From contig JACCVY010000138.1 in the NCBI GenBank assembly GCA_013697915.1, positions 1-33,723 on the forward strand: 33,723 bases of DNA, read 5' to 3'. The stretch is from Blastocatellia bacterium. GTDB lineage: Bacteria; Acidobacteriota; Blastocatellia; Pyrinomonadales; Pyrinomonadaceae. Of the stretch, positions 9,059 to 17,747 are shown piece by piece. The position numbers and the translations under genes were made by a program. Under the pieces are notes generated by a model that saw only the letters and a program-made list of their open reading frames with translations, made no database searches and was not told the origin of the DNA. The stretch's first letter is position 1. The number at the start of each line of letters is the position of its first letter.

Positions 9059-10804
9059 TTAGGAAGTCGCCGCCAACTCGTCTTCAAGCAACTGACGCTC
9101 ATGCAGGGCGGCATATTCGCCTCCACGCGCCAGCAGTTCATCATGGGTGCCGCGCTCGACGATGCGACCTTCATCGAGGACGCAAATCAAATCGGCGTCG
9201 CGCACGGTTGAAATGCGATGCGAGACGATTAGGCTCGTGCGGCCACGCATTACGCCGCGAAGTTTTCCCAGAATCTTTTCTTCAGTGTAGGTATCAACGG
9301 AAGACAGCGCATCGTCAAGAATCAAGATCTTCGGCTCGCGCAAAATCGCGCGTGCAATCGCGGTGCGTTGTTTTTGTCCACCCGAAAGTGTCAACCCGCG
9401 CTCGCCCACGAGCGTGTCAAAGCCATCGGGAAAGCCGGCCACGTCATCCATAAAGCCCGCAACATCCGCCGCCCATTCGATCTGACGCCGCTCCGCATGC
9501 TCGACTCCGAAAGCAATATTTTCGGCCAGCGTCTCGCTGAATAAGAACGTTTCCTGTGGCACGTACCCAATGCTGGATCGTAACTTTGCCAGGCGATAAT
9601 CACGAACAGACACACCGTCAACCAGCACCGTTCCTGCCGGCGCTTCAGCGAGCCGCGGTAGCAAATTAACCAGCGTCGATTTTCCACTGCCAGTCCGGCC
9701 AACAAAGGCCACCGTCTGTCCGGGTGCAATCCGCAGGTTGATGTCGTGCAGCACCGGCTCGTCATTTGATTTGTAAGCAAAGGTCAGATTGCGAAACTCG
9801 ATTTCACCTTCGCCCGGGCGTCTATCAAGAGCGTTGGGAGAGTCGGCAATCGCGGGCTCGATGGCGAGGATGGAGTTTATTCGCTTCAAGCTGGCGGTGC
9901 CACGCTGATAGAGATTGACGACGTACCCCAGGGCAATCAACGGCCAGATCAAGCGGAACAAGTACATGTTGAAAACTGTAAACTGGCCAACGCTGATTTC
10001 GCCGCGAATTGCGGCCGGCACTCCGACCCAGATGATCAGTACGAAACCCATGCCGATAAAAAACGTCATCAGCGGTCGCATCAAAGCGTCAATTCTGACC
10101 AGGCTCAGATTTTTCTCGGCATACTGACGGTTCAGTTCGCTGAAGGCGGAGATCTCCGCGTCTTCCTGCGCGTAAGCGCGTACCACCCGGACGCCGGTAA
10201 AGTTTTCCTGGGCCCGTGCCGTGATCTGTGAAAAGAACTCCTGAATCTTCTCAAAGCGAATGTGAACTTGCTGGCCGAAGAACTTTACTGTCAACGACAC
10301 CAGCGGCATCGTGACCAGCAACAGCAGCGTCAGATGCCAGTTGATCATAAACATCAGCGGCATCACGATGACGACGACGAAGACAGTTTGGAGCGAATAC
10401 ATGATCATCGGTCCGGCCAGTTGCCTGACCGCTGCCAGATCGTTCGTGGCCCGCGCCATCAGATCGCCTATGCGATGTTCCTGGAAAAAAGATTGCGGTT
10501 GATCGACCAGATGGGCATAGAAATCCTGTCGCAGGTCATATTCAACTTTGCGAGACATGCCGATCAGGATGCGGCGTTGCAGAAAGAGGAAACTGCCGCT
10601 GAGGACACTGGCGCCGAGCACCTTGGCGGCCGACAGCGTCAACAGGGACCAGGAGATTTGCGCCCAGTTGGCATCAACGGCTTGTCCGACGATCAAGGGA
10701 ATGTAGAGATTGAAGAGGACGCTGGCGAGAATGCAGACAATCCCGATGGTCAAGGAAGGTTTATAAGGAAGAAAATAGCGACCGAATTTTCGTAGATCGT
10801 CCAT
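9059..10804 (-). CDS. ABC exporter half-transporter, degenerate-site subunit of a predicted heterodimer
   Basis: About 581 residues with six membrane helices and a C-terminal nucleotide-binding domain: Walker [10 protein letters not shown], canonical signature LSGGQ, and Walker B ILILDDAL, where Asp replaces the catalytic Glu. In heterodimeric exporters such as TM287/288 and BmrCD, one subunit has just this change. The start is set at the ATG at 10804 ([11 protein letters not shown]); an in-frame TTG at 10828 would add eight residues. No clear Shine-Dalgarno precedes either. A 9-bp inverted repeat, AAAATCGCG (10814-10822) and CGCGATTTT (10863-10871), lies just upstream and could be an operator or leader hairpin. 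First gene of a two-gene unit with the exporter subunit at 7165-9039. Confidence 0.93.
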   Translation of the reverse strand: MDDLRKFGRYFLPYKPSLTIGIVCILASVLFNLYIPLIVGQAVDANWAQISWSLLTLSAAKVLGASVLSGSFLFLQRRILIGMSRKVEYDLRQDFYAHLVDQPQSFFQEHRIGDLMARATNDLAAVRQLAGPMIMYSLQTVFVVVIVMPLMFMINWHLTLLLLVTMPLVSLTVKFFGQQVHIRFEKIQEFFSQITARAQENFTGVRVVRAYAQEDAEISAFSELNRQYAEKNLSLVRIDALMRPLMTFFIGMGFVLIIWVGVPAAIRGEISVGQFTVFNMYLFRLIWPLIALGYVVNLYQRGTASLKRINSILAIEPAIADSPNALDRRPGEGEIEFRNLTFAYKSNDEPVLHDINLRIAPGQTVAFVGRTGSGKSTLVNLLPRLAEAPAGTVLVDGVSVRDYRLAKLRSSIGYVPQETFLFSETLAENIAFGVEHAERRQIEWAADVAGFMDDVAGFPDGFDTLVGERGLTLSGGQKQRTAIARAILREPKILILDDALSSVDTYTEEKILGKLRGVMRGRTSLIVSHRISTVRDADLICVLDEGRIVERGTHDELLARGGEYAALHERQLLEDELAATS

Positions 10805-10939
10805 GCGCAAAAAAAAATCGCGAACCAATGAACCTTGGCTATGAAAGCGAAAGGTTATGATGCGCGATTTTGCGGCTGGACGCCAGAAGGGAAGCGGAGT
10901 TTAGCAGAACACTCGGGAGGACTGAGCTTTGTGAAACTA

Positions 10940-12595
10940 TCAGAGGCGCTGTAGTGCGTCGGTCGAGTCAAAGTCTACTAAGGAATGTTCGACGGGATCC
11001 GGAAGGATTTGAGTCGTTTCTTCGTCAGGCATGCTAACGCGATTGCGGCCTGCGCGTTTAGAGTTGTAGAGCGCGCGGTCTGCGGCTACCACCAGCGTGT
11101 CGCGAGATGAGGCATGCGATGGAAAGCTGGCAACGCCAAAAGAAGCTGTTGCCCGACCAAAGCCTGTGACTTCCATCTGTTCGATGCGCTGGCGCAGGCG
11201 TTCGGCGACCAGCATCGCGCCCTCGGCGTTTGCCTGAGGCAGAATTATTACAAACTCATCGCCGCCGAAGCGGGCCGCTGTGTCGACGGCGCGTAACTCT
11301 ACGCGCAGGTTATCTGCGAGCATGCAAAGAGCCTCGTCGCCTGCTTCGTGTCCGGCTTGATCGTTAATGTATTTGAAGTGATCGAGGTCGAGCATGATCA
11401 ACGACAGAGGCTGGCGCATTCGGGTCGCGAGGTGCAGGTCGCGCTCGAGCTGTAACTCAAACGAGCGCCGGTTGTAACAACCAGTCAAGCCGTCGGTCAG
11501 CGCCTGTTGCTGCATCTGAGCAAACAAGTGCGCCTGATTGACAGCAACCGCAAGCTGATCGGCCACAGTGTGCAGCAGCAGCAGTTCATTTTCTGCCCAG
11601 ATGCGCGACACATCATCGGAACGTACCAACAAGAGCCCGACAAAACTTCCCTGATAAATAAGAGGCACAACCGCATCGGCCAGCACTGGTCCGTCCTGCG
11701 AACTATCGCCATCTACCACGTAGGCTTGCGGCGATGCAGAGAGTCGCTCGCTGATGGAATCAACATCAGTCAGCAATAGCGCCCGCGCCGCATCATCGGC
11801 AAGATCATGGCGAAAGTAACTCTTTGTCATTTGTGGTCCCACGAGGGCGCCTTCTACTCGAACCGCGCACGATTGCACGTTCAGGGCACGACCAACTTCG
11901 TCGGCGGCAGTTTGCAAAACGCTATCGAGCTCGAGCGAGTTTCTAATCGCGGTCGCGAGGCGATTGACGGCGATCTCGCGTTCGGCTTGTTCCTGCAACA
12001 GTCTAGCGAGTTTGGTGGTGACGCCCAGGGTGAGTTGCAGCGATGTCGCTTTAGGCATCGAGGTGCGAACAGCTTTTGAGAAGGCGTTTGAATAAAAAGA
12101 ATGTTCGGCCGTCACGCGGGCCATCAAATACTCCAGCGCCGAATACACCACATCGGGCTCGAAGGTCCAGATGACTAAATCACGCGAGGTGTCGTCATTG
12201 TCTTCATTCTTAACCGAAGCCAGCAACGCTGAGAAGCGCGCGTCGGCAATCACTACAAAACGCTCATAAGTCTTATCCAGATCAGTGCGCTCAAAGACAA
12301 CCGACTTTGTATTCTCTTTGCCCCGGCTTAACACCAAGCTCGAAAGCGCATCCTGAGGACTGACCCACAAGAACAGATTCTTTGCCGCCTGATCAAGCTC
12401 CTTGATACGCGTGACGTCGCGCGGTGGACGCACGGCAGTGGTCGGCAAGCTTTCGACTATCAGGGCGCCCAAATTATTTTCGAGCACTACGTCTTCGAAG
12501 TAACGCTGAAGTTGCGCAATGGTAGAGCCCGCACAAGAGACGGGAGTCAGTTGTCGGGAATGTTGGGCCAGGAGGGAGTGGTACAGGGAGTACAT
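10940..12595 (-). CDS. Diguanylate cyclase with DICT-like and GAF sensory domains
   Basis: A 551-residue soluble signalling protein. Residues 1 to about 185 resemble the DICT domain found beside GGDEF and two-component modules (moderate confidence). A helical linker leads to a GAF domain (about 205-358), then a GGDEF domain (about 365-522). The catalytic set looks complete: LDLDHF for metal binding, Asn411 and Asp420 (FKYIND...GHEAGD) for guanine contact, and GGDEF at 444-448. An RxxD inhibitory site (Arg435-Asp438) sits five residues before GGDEF, so product inhibition by cyclic di-GMP is expected. No membrane segment. It starts its own unit, 160 nt downstream of the thioesterase cluster on the same strand; the gap 12596-12755 shows no gene. 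The signal sensed is unknown. Confidence 0.9.
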   Translation of the reverse strand: MYSLYHSLLAQHSRQLTPVSCAGSTIAQLQRYFEDVVLENNLGALIVESLPTTAVRPPRDVTRIKELDQAAKNLFLWVSPQDALSSLVLSRGKENTKSVVFERTDLDKTYERFVVIADARFSALLASVKNEDNDDTSRDLVIWTFEPDVVYSALEYLMARVTAEHSFYSNAFSKAVRTSMPKATSLQLTLGVTTKLARLLQEQAEREIAVNRLATAIRNSLELDSVLQTAADEVGRALNVQSCAVRVEGALVGPQMTKSYFRHDLADDAARALLLTDVDSISERLSASPQAYVVDGDSSQDGPVLADAVVPLIYQGSFVGLLLVRSDDVSRIWAENELLLLHTVADQLAVAVNQAHLFAQMQQQALTDGLTGCYNRRSFELQLERDLHLATRMRQPLSLIMLDLDHFKYINDQAGHEAGDEALCMLADNLRVELRAVDTAARFGGDEFVIILPQANAEGAMLVAERLRQRIEQMEVTGFGRATASFGVASFPSHASSRDTLVVAADRALYNSKRAGRNRVSMPDEETTQILPDPVEHSLVDFDSTDALQRL

Positions 12596-12755
12596 AGGTG
12601 AGCAGTCACCGAAGGGCTATTGTGTTATGGCAGCTTGCGAGGGCGAACACCGTTTGCGGGAGCGGCTCAACTGAAGGCCAAAAACATTTTACATAGATGA
12701 ACAATGTATGTCCAGCGAAATTCCTCGCAAAAAACTAAGGTTTTCCCTGATTCCG

Positions 12756-13175
12756 TCAATGTCTAATGTAAGTGCTGAGTGCTGTTGCGAGGAGAGTTCC
12801 CCGCTGATCGGTCACTTCAGCAGAAACAGTTAGGAGCCGACGGCCTTTTCGTAACACGCGAGCTGTCGCTCTCATTTGTCCTTCGCGAGCGGGACGGAGG
12901 AAGCTAACGGTTAGATCTACCGTGGTGACTCGTTCCTCGGGTTCGATCAAAGTGAGGATGGCAAACGCCATGGCCGTATCGATCAGCGAAGCAATTGCAC
13001 CACCATGGACCACGCCGTGGTTCTGGCTCAGCTCCGGGCGGACGGTCAGTGTGAGAGTCGCCTCGCCCGAAACAACTTTTTCTAGTTCAATGCCGAGCAG
13101 CCGAGCATACGGCACTGCCTCAATGGCGCGCTCGATTCGGTCCAGCCGCTCGGCCGGCAGGCTGGCCTCGGTCAT
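12756..13175 (-). CDS. PaaI-family hotdog thioesterase
   Basis: A 139-residue single hotdog domain predicted to hydrolyse acyl-CoA or aryl-CoA thioesters. The helix motif NHGVVHGGAIASLID (52-66) holds the His/Gly turn and the acidic residue (Asp66) that act in PaaI-type enzymes. Length is normal for the family. Its ATG overlaps the stop of the YbjQ-like gene (ATGA, 13172-13175), implying translational coupling as the last gene of a four-gene unit. The substrate cannot be read from sequence. Confidence 0.9.
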   Translation of the reverse strand: MTEASLPAERLDRIERAIEAVPYARLLGIELEKVVSGEATLTLTVRPELSQNHGVVHGGAIASLIDTAMAFAILTLIEPEERVTTVDLTVSFLRPAREGQMRATARVLRKGRRLLTVSAEVTDQRGTLLATALSTYIRH

Positions 13176-13582
13176 GATCGATAGCTCGCTTCGGTTGTCG
13201 GCTCAACAATTACGGCGGTGCCGTAAGCGAGTACTTCGGTGACACCGGAGGTCACCTCAGTTGCATCATAGCGCGCGCCGACGATCGCGTTGGCGCCGAT
13301 TTCAGTTGCATGCTGGATCATGATTTCAAATGCATCAGACCGCGTTTGCTCGCACAGCTTGGTCCAGACGGTGATGTTTCCGCCGACGACCATCTGGAAA
13401 CCAGCGCCGATGGTGGCAAATATATTTCGCGAGCGAACAACGATGCCGCGCACAATGCCCAAATTCTGCGTGATGCGGAAATTCGGCAACTCAAAGGCGG
13501 TGGTCACCATTTGATGCGAAACGGAATAACGAGGAGGACTAATGTCGTAAGGCGCTCGTCTGTCAAGAGGGTCACTGTTCAT
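13172..13582 (-). CDS. YbjQ/UPF0145 (DUF74) heavy-metal-binding-like protein
   Basis: About 136 residues. The YbjQ-like fold is recognised from the run LGIVRGIVVRSRN, then FEIMIQHATEIGANAIVGARYD and the terminal strand VLAYGTAVIV. Family members form pentamers and some are labelled heavy-metal-binding, but their role is unproven. The start at 13582 (MNSDPLDRR) is preferred over an in-frame start 48 nt upstream because AAAGGAA lies about 6-8 nt before it. It overlaps the thioesterase gene by 4 nt and follows the ATL gene after 54 nt. Confidence 0.85.
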   Translation of the reverse strand: MNSDPLDRRAPYDISPPRYSVSHQMVTTAFELPNFRITQNLGIVRGIVVRSRNIFATIGAGFQMVVGGNITVWTKLCEQTRSDAFEIMIQHATEIGANAIVGARYDATEVTSGVTEVLAYGTAVIVEPTTEASYRS

Positions 13583-13636
13583 GTTAGTTCCTTTAGTTGA
13601 ATAGCCTGGGGGCATGCGAAGCTCATGCAAAAGATT

Positions 13637-14014
13637 TCATTTCTTTAGTGGCGATTTGCTTTTCGTTTTTCGCGCGCGCGGAATCCACAAATAGCGCTGC
13701 AAATCACAGCGGCCGCGTTCATTGAATTCTACACCTTCTGCTACAAGCATTCGTTGTTGCTTGTCAGAAGGAAGCGCAATCTTTCCTGTCGAGCACGCTC
13801 CCTGCGCATTGATTACCCGGTGCCACGGAGTGTTGTCGTCCGAGCCGTGCATTACAAAACCGACGGTTCGCGGTGTGTAGCCCTCGCCAAGAATTTCCGC
13901 AAGCTGTCCGTAAGTCATAACTCGACCGCGCGGGATCGAACGAACGATACGATAGACGCGCTCTCGATAATTCTTGTCCGGCTCTCGTGTGCGCTTTGAT
14001 TTCGCTGCTTTCAT
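13637..14014 (-). CDS. Alkyltransferase-like protein (ATL), MGMT fold without the active Cys
   Basis: 125 residues. The DNA-binding domain of O6-alkylguanine methyltransferases is clear: RVMTYGQLAEILG (31-43), PRTVGFVM with the arginine finger (about 48-55), and PWHRV (63-67) where the usual PCHRV carries the methyl-accepting Cys. Trp64 in its place is the hallmark of ATL proteins, which bind O6-alkylguanine, flip the base and recruit nucleotide excision repair without removing the alkyl group. A basic tail (KTKSKSPLKK) may aid DNA binding. It starts 7 nt after the cyclase stop, so it is co-transcribed. Confidence 0.92.
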   Translation of the reverse strand: MKAAKSKRTREPDKNYRERVYRIVRSIPRGRVMTYGQLAEILGEGYTPRTVGFVMHGSDDNTPWHRVINAQGACSTGKIALPSDKQQRMLVAEGVEFNERGRCDLQRYLWIPRARKTKSKSPLKK

Positions 14015-14021
14015 TTGTCAC

Positions 14022-14675
14022 TCAGGCCAACGTTCGCAATACCGCGCGCGCTGGCGCACCGTCGCCGCTGCCGCCGGCAATACGCAGCGGCAGACAAAAC
14101 AGTTCATAACGTCCGGCGGGAATATCGAGGAGATCAACGCCCTCGAGAATTACCACGCCGCTTGATAACAGAATCAGGTGCGTCTCGAAGTTATCCGAAG
14201 CGAACTGTTCAATCGACAAGTAGTCGATGCCGACCAGCCGGACTCCCAGTTCAGTCAAGCGCTGCGCTGCGTCCGGTTCAAGATAGGTATAGTCAGCACG
14301 AAAACCCGCTTCAGGATTGTTCCAAAAACTCGAGTTGCGCGTTTTGAAAAGAATTCTTTCCGAGGCTTCATTGCAGTTATTGCTAACGAAATCCGCGTCG
14401 ATCGACATCACATCCAGAGGCACTTCAACAACTGTCACTTCACCCAGCAGCTTTTCAAGCGGCAACGCTTCAACTTTCAATCCGCCGGCGATGAAATGCG
14501 CGGGCGCATCGACGTGCGTGCCGGAGTGAGCGCCAAAGTGAAGCAGCGAAACATTTGCGTGATCGCCGCGCTGCAATTCCGACCACGATTTGATTTCGAT
14601 GGCGGGATCGCCTGGATAAGTGGGGGTTGCCGCCGAAAGCGGCACACTAATGTCATAGATTGTCATTTGAATCAT
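14022..14675 (-). CDS. Cyclase-family metal hydrolase (kynurenine formamidase-like)
   Basis: About 217 residues of the cyclase/kynurenine formamidase family. The metal-binding motif HSGTHVDAPAHF is intact (near residue 50), and YPGD precedes it as in the family. Members hydrolyse N-formylkynurenine or cyclic amides/lactones; no other kynurenine-pathway gene is nearby, so the substrate is open. Two starts are close together, 14675 and 14666; a longer ATG at 14732 adds an unconserved-looking basic stretch. First gene of the unit with ATL, YbjQ-like and thioesterase genes, divergent from mqnA; the 14676-14818 gap should hold both promoters, but I see no convincing consensus. Confidence 0.87.
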   Translation of the reverse strand: MIQMTIYDISVPLSAATPTYPGDPAIEIKSWSELQRGDHANVSLLHFGAHSGTHVDAPAHFIAGGLKVEALPLEKLLGEVTVVEVPLDVMSIDADFVSNNCNEASERILFKTRNSSFWNNPEAGFRADYTYLEPDAAQRLTELGVRLVGIDYLSIEQFASDNFETHLILLSSGVVILEGVDLLDIPAGRYELFCLPLRIAGGSGDGAPARAVLRTLA

Positions 14676-14818
14676 TCGCGCTCGGGGCGAGCGCTGCGCC
14701 GCATAGTAGTTGCCGTCTTTAAAGAGTGTCAATCATTCTTGAAACACGGACGGTTGCGATACGAGCTTAGCTTTCGTTAGCATCGCCCTAACCTTAATCT
14801 GAAACACCGCCAAATGAA

Positions 14819-15619
14819 GTGAATTCCAAAACGAAGCCGCGACTGGCGGCATCCAACTACCTGAATACAGCGCCACTGATCTGGAGCTTCAAGCATGGCG
14901 CGCGCAAAGACGAAGCGAACCTTGTTGAAGCGTTACCGTCTTCATGTGCGGACTTGCTGGCCAGGCACGAGGTGGATTTTGCGCTGGTGCCCGCAATTGA
15001 ATACCAGCGGATTGAAGACGCTAAATTGGTGCCGGGCGTGTGTGTCGGTGCACGGCAGAAAGTTCGCAGCGTGGTGCTGGTATCGCGGTTAAATAATTTA
15101 AAGAAGATGCGGACGGTTGCGCTCGATGACTCCTCGCGCACGTCTGCCGCGCTGGTAAAGATAATCTTCAAAGAGTTTCTTGGATTTGAGCCCCAGTGGA
15201 CCACGCGTTCCCCCGATATCAGACAGATGCTCCGCGACAACGATGCGGCATTAATAATCGGCGATCCGGCGATGACATTTGCGCGCGACGGCTTGCGGGT
15301 TTGGGATCTGGCGACACTCTGGCACGATTTCACAGGCCTGGGGTTTGTATTTGCGCTGTGGATGGCTGGCGCAATCAGCGTCGGCGCCACGCCGGCAATA
15401 GACTTCGTGCAAGCAGCTCGGGAAGGGCTGGCGCAGCGAAACGAAATCATCGACTCCTATGAACAGAGCCTGAGACTTTCGCGAAGTGAATTGGAGACCT
15501 ATCTGACTGAGAACATCACTTTCTTTTTGGATGACGACTTGCGCAAAGGTCTGGAGCTTTACTACGACCTGGCGCGCAAGCATGACCTCATTCCGGGGCT
15601 CAAGCCTTTGAATTTGTAG
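14819..15619 (+). CDS. mqnA: Chorismate dehydratase MqnA (futalosine menaquinone pathway)
   Basis: 266 residues of the MqnA family, which converts chorismate to 3-[(1-carboxyvinyl)oxy]benzoate, the first step of the futalosine route to menaquinone. The opening (LAASNYLNTAPLIW) and the periplasmic-binding-protein-like fold with ALIIGDPAM and WDLATLWHDFTGLGFVFALW are typical. The start is a GTG at 14819; an ATG five bases upstream gives only Met-Lys-stop in another frame, so the GTG is needed. No Shine-Dalgarno is seen. The pathway partner mqnC follows after 40 nt, supporting the call. Confidence 0.93.
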   Translation: MNSKTKPRLAASNYLNTAPLIWSFKHGARKDEANLVEALPSSCADLLARHEVDFALVPAIEYQRIEDAKLVPGVCVGARQKVRSVVLVSRLNNLKKMRTVALDDSSRTSAALVKIIFKEFLGFEPQWTTRSPDIRQMLRDNDAALIIGDPAMTFARDGLRVWDLATLWHDFTGLGFVFALWMAGAISVGATPAIDFVQAAREGLAQRNEIIDSYEQSLRLSRSELETYLTENITFFLDDDLRKGLELYYDLARKHDLIPGLKPLNL

Positions 15620-15659
15620 AAAGCAGAGGATAGTATTCAGTTATAGAACTTAACCGGAT

Positions 15660-16802
15660 ATGACTGACATCAAACCGATTCTTGAACGCGCGCTCGCTAA
15701 TGTTCGTCTGACTGGGGAAGAGTGTACGGCGCTGCTCGAATCGCATGATATTGCAGCAATTGGCTCCGCCGCCGATGAAATCCGCCAACGCCGGCATCCG
15801 GACAATGTTGTTACCTACATCATTGATCGCAATATTAACTACACGAATGTATGCAACGTAGTTTGCACCTTCTGCGCTTTTTATCGCCGTCCGGGTACGC
15901 CCGACACTTACGTACGCACCATCGAACAGATTTGCGAGAAGATCGACGAGACCATCGAGCTGGGCGGCACCGGTGTCCTCATGCAGGGTGGGCTGCATCC
16001 CGATTTCGGCATTGAGTGGTACGAAGATCTGCTGCGAACGCTGCACGCGAAGTATCCGGCGTTTCAACTCCATTGCTTTTCGCCACCCGAGATTCACAAC
16101 ATCCACCTCATCTCCGGACTCGACTACGAAAAGATCATGCAGCGTCTGAAAGATGCCGGCCTGTACAGCCTACCCGGGGGCGGCGGCGAGATACTCGACG
16201 ACGAAGTGCGCAAACGTGTCTCAACAAAATGCACGACGGATGAATGGCTGGACGTGATGAAGGCAGTGCATCGTGTCGGTTTGCGATCAACCGCGACTAT
16301 GATGTTTGGGATCGGCGACGACGTCAGCCATCGCGTCAAACATTTGCAACGCGTGCGCGATCTGCAAGACGAGACCGGCGGTTTCACGGCCTTCATCCCC
16401 TGGACTTTTCAGCGTGAGAACACCGCGCTCGGCCGGCGCATCAAGGACGAACCAACCGGCGTTGATTATCTGAAAATGCTGGCGGTCTCGCGCCTGTTCC
16501 TCGACAACATTGAGAACTTCCAGTCGTCGTGGTTGACGCAGGGGTTGAAGCTGGGCCAGGTTGCGCTGCGTTTCGGCGCGAACGACATGGGCTCAATTAT
16601 GATCGAGGAGAACGTCGTTTCGGCCGCCGGCGCTCACAATCGTGCCGATGAAAAAATGTTGCGCTACTTGATCCGCGAAGCGGGTTTCACTCCCCGACAG
16701 CGAGACATTCTTTATGTGCCGGTGAACCGCCAATCATCATCAAGGGATGATTTTTCTCAGTCGCAGCCTCTCGATGAATTAACCGTCGCCATTGCGGACT
16801 GA
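15660..16802 (+). CDS. mqnC: Cyclic dehypoxanthine futalosine synthase MqnC (radical SAM)
   Basis: 380 residues. The radical SAM cluster motif is Cys65-x3-Cys69-x2-Cys72 in NVCNVVCTFCAFYR, which fits MqnC rather than MqnE. The enzyme cyclises dehypoxanthine futalosine with a 5'-deoxyadenosyl radical. Further family stretches are GGLHPDFGIEWYEDLL, a Gly-rich SLPGGGGEIL and the C-terminal ENVVSAAGAHNR. The last 20 residues are Ser/Asp-rich and unremarkable. It sits 40 nt after mqnA in an operon. MqnB, MqnD and MqnE are not in the window, so the rest of the pathway must be elsewhere. Confidence 0.95.
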   Translation: MTDIKPILERALANVRLTGEECTALLESHDIAAIGSAADEIRQRRHPDNVVTYIIDRNINYTNVCNVVCTFCAFYRRPGTPDTYVRTIEQICEKIDETIELGGTGVLMQGGLHPDFGIEWYEDLLRTLHAKYPAFQLHCFSPPEIHNIHLISGLDYEKIMQRLKDAGLYSLPGGGGEILDDEVRKRVSTKCTTDEWLDVMKAVHRVGLRSTATMMFGIGDDVSHRVKHLQRVRDLQDETGGFTAFIPWTFQRENTALGRRIKDEPTGVDYLKMLAVSRLFLDNIENFQSSWLTQGLKLGQVALRFGANDMGSIMIEENVVSAAGAHNRADEKMLRYLIREAGFTPRQRDILYVPVNRQSSSRDDFSQSQPLDELTVAIAD

Positions 16803-16832
16803 CTTGTTTTCTCTAGCCAAACTTTTTTCTTG

Positions 16833-17474
16833 ATGAACCCGCAAACGGCGTCAATCGATACTTTACTTTTCGATTGGGACGGCACCGTCGTCGATTCCGC
16901 TCAACTGGGGTTGACTGCTTTCGAACAATCGTTTGCCGCGCTGGGAATTCCTTTTGATCATGAGGCCTACGCGCGGGTTTATTCGCCCAATTGGTATTCC
17001 ATTTACGAAGCGCTTGGCTTGCCGAGAGAGCTGTGGCAAAAGGCTGACGATCTTTGGGTGCATCACTATGGTGAACAAATCGCCCAACCCATTGCGGGCG
17101 CGCAGGAAACAATCAACGAGCTGAAGCGCAAAGGCTACCGCCTCGGCGTTGTTAGCAGCGGGACTGAGTGTCGCGTCGTTCGTGAAATAAGCGAGTTGGG
17201 CCTCGAGAGTATTTTCGAAATAGTCATCTGCAATGAACAGATGACGAACAAAAAGCCGCACCCGGAAGGTCTGGACACGGCGCTGCGCTCACTCGGCTGC
17301 AAGTGCGAACATGCGGCCTACGTGGGCGACAGTCCCGAAGATATCGAAATGGGCAAACGCGCAAACATGTTGACGGTGGGCGTGCGCAGCGACTACCCAA
17401 CGAGTTGGAAGTTGGAAAGTCAGGGGCCCGACATCCTGCTCAACTCCTTGAACGAGCTGCTGAATCATTTTTGA
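16833..17474 (+). CDS. HAD-superfamily phosphatase (phosphoglycolate phosphatase-like)
   Basis: 213 residues with a complete HAD set: motif I DWDGT (Asp14 nucleophile, Asp16), motif II VVSSGTE, motif III Lys in NKKPHPEG, and motif IV GDSPEDIEMG. The helical cap between motifs I and II makes it subfamily I (Gph/PGMB/pyrophosphatase type). The ATG at 16833 is preferred over a TTG three bases earlier. It lies 30 nt after mqnC and is probably co-transcribed, though a role in menaquinone synthesis is not implied by its family. Substrate unknown. Confidence 0.87.
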   Translation: MNPQTASIDTLLFDWDGTVVDSAQLGLTAFEQSFAALGIPFDHEAYARVYSPNWYSIYEALGLPRELWQKADDLWVHHYGEQIAQPIAGAQETINELKRKGYRLGVVSSGTECRVVREISELGLESIFEIVICNEQMTNKKPHPEGLDTALRSLGCKCEHAAYVGDSPEDIEMGKRANMLTVGVRSDYPTSWKLESQGPDILLNSLNELLNHF

Positions 17475-17563
17475 TTTGCAAACTCTGCCGTTCCGGCTTA
17501 CGCTGCTTCGTACAACCCCCAAAAAGGCCGACCGTAACCGTTTGCGTTTTCAGTGATTCCCCC

Positions 17564-17634
17564 AAATGTAATCTGGTAAGTTTTCCCCCACGCGAATCTT
17601 TGCGGAGTACTCCGCAAAGTTTGCAGTTACATTT
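17564..17634. promoter_or_regulatory. 22-bp perfect palindrome nested in a second inverted repeat
   Basis: CTTTGCGGAGT (17598-17608) is followed immediately by its exact reverse complement (17609-17619), a 22-bp perfect palindrome with no spacer. AAATGTAA (17564-17571) and TTACATTT (17627-17634) form an outer perfect 8-bp pair around it. The set lies 114-184 nt before the metallopeptidase start and 90-160 nt after the HAD gene. There is no T-tract. A dimeric repressor operator is the most natural reading. The rest of the gap (17475-17747) shows no gene. Confidence 0.6.
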
Positions 17635-17747
17635 TGTTGTTAGCTGCAAAAGAAACGCGAGGGCGCCGCAAAGAACGCGGTGGGATAGGCTCCAAATTAC
17701 GGGCGGCTTTAACGTTATTTTTGAACAATCACAGGGAGGTTTGGGGG

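Noticed and set aside
9040-9174. Longer N-terminus for the exporter gene at 7165-9039
   Set aside because: The extra 45 residues overlap the 3' coding end of the partner exporter gene and look like its shadow.
10262-10795. Plus-strand ORF of 177 codons rich in His, Gln and Asp
   Set aside because: Shadow of the exporter membrane domain on the other strand; biased composition comes from complementing hydrophobic codons.
14178-14780. Plus-strand ORF of 200 codons
   Set aside because: Antisense of the cyclase-family gene, whose motif-bearing frame is clearly the real one.
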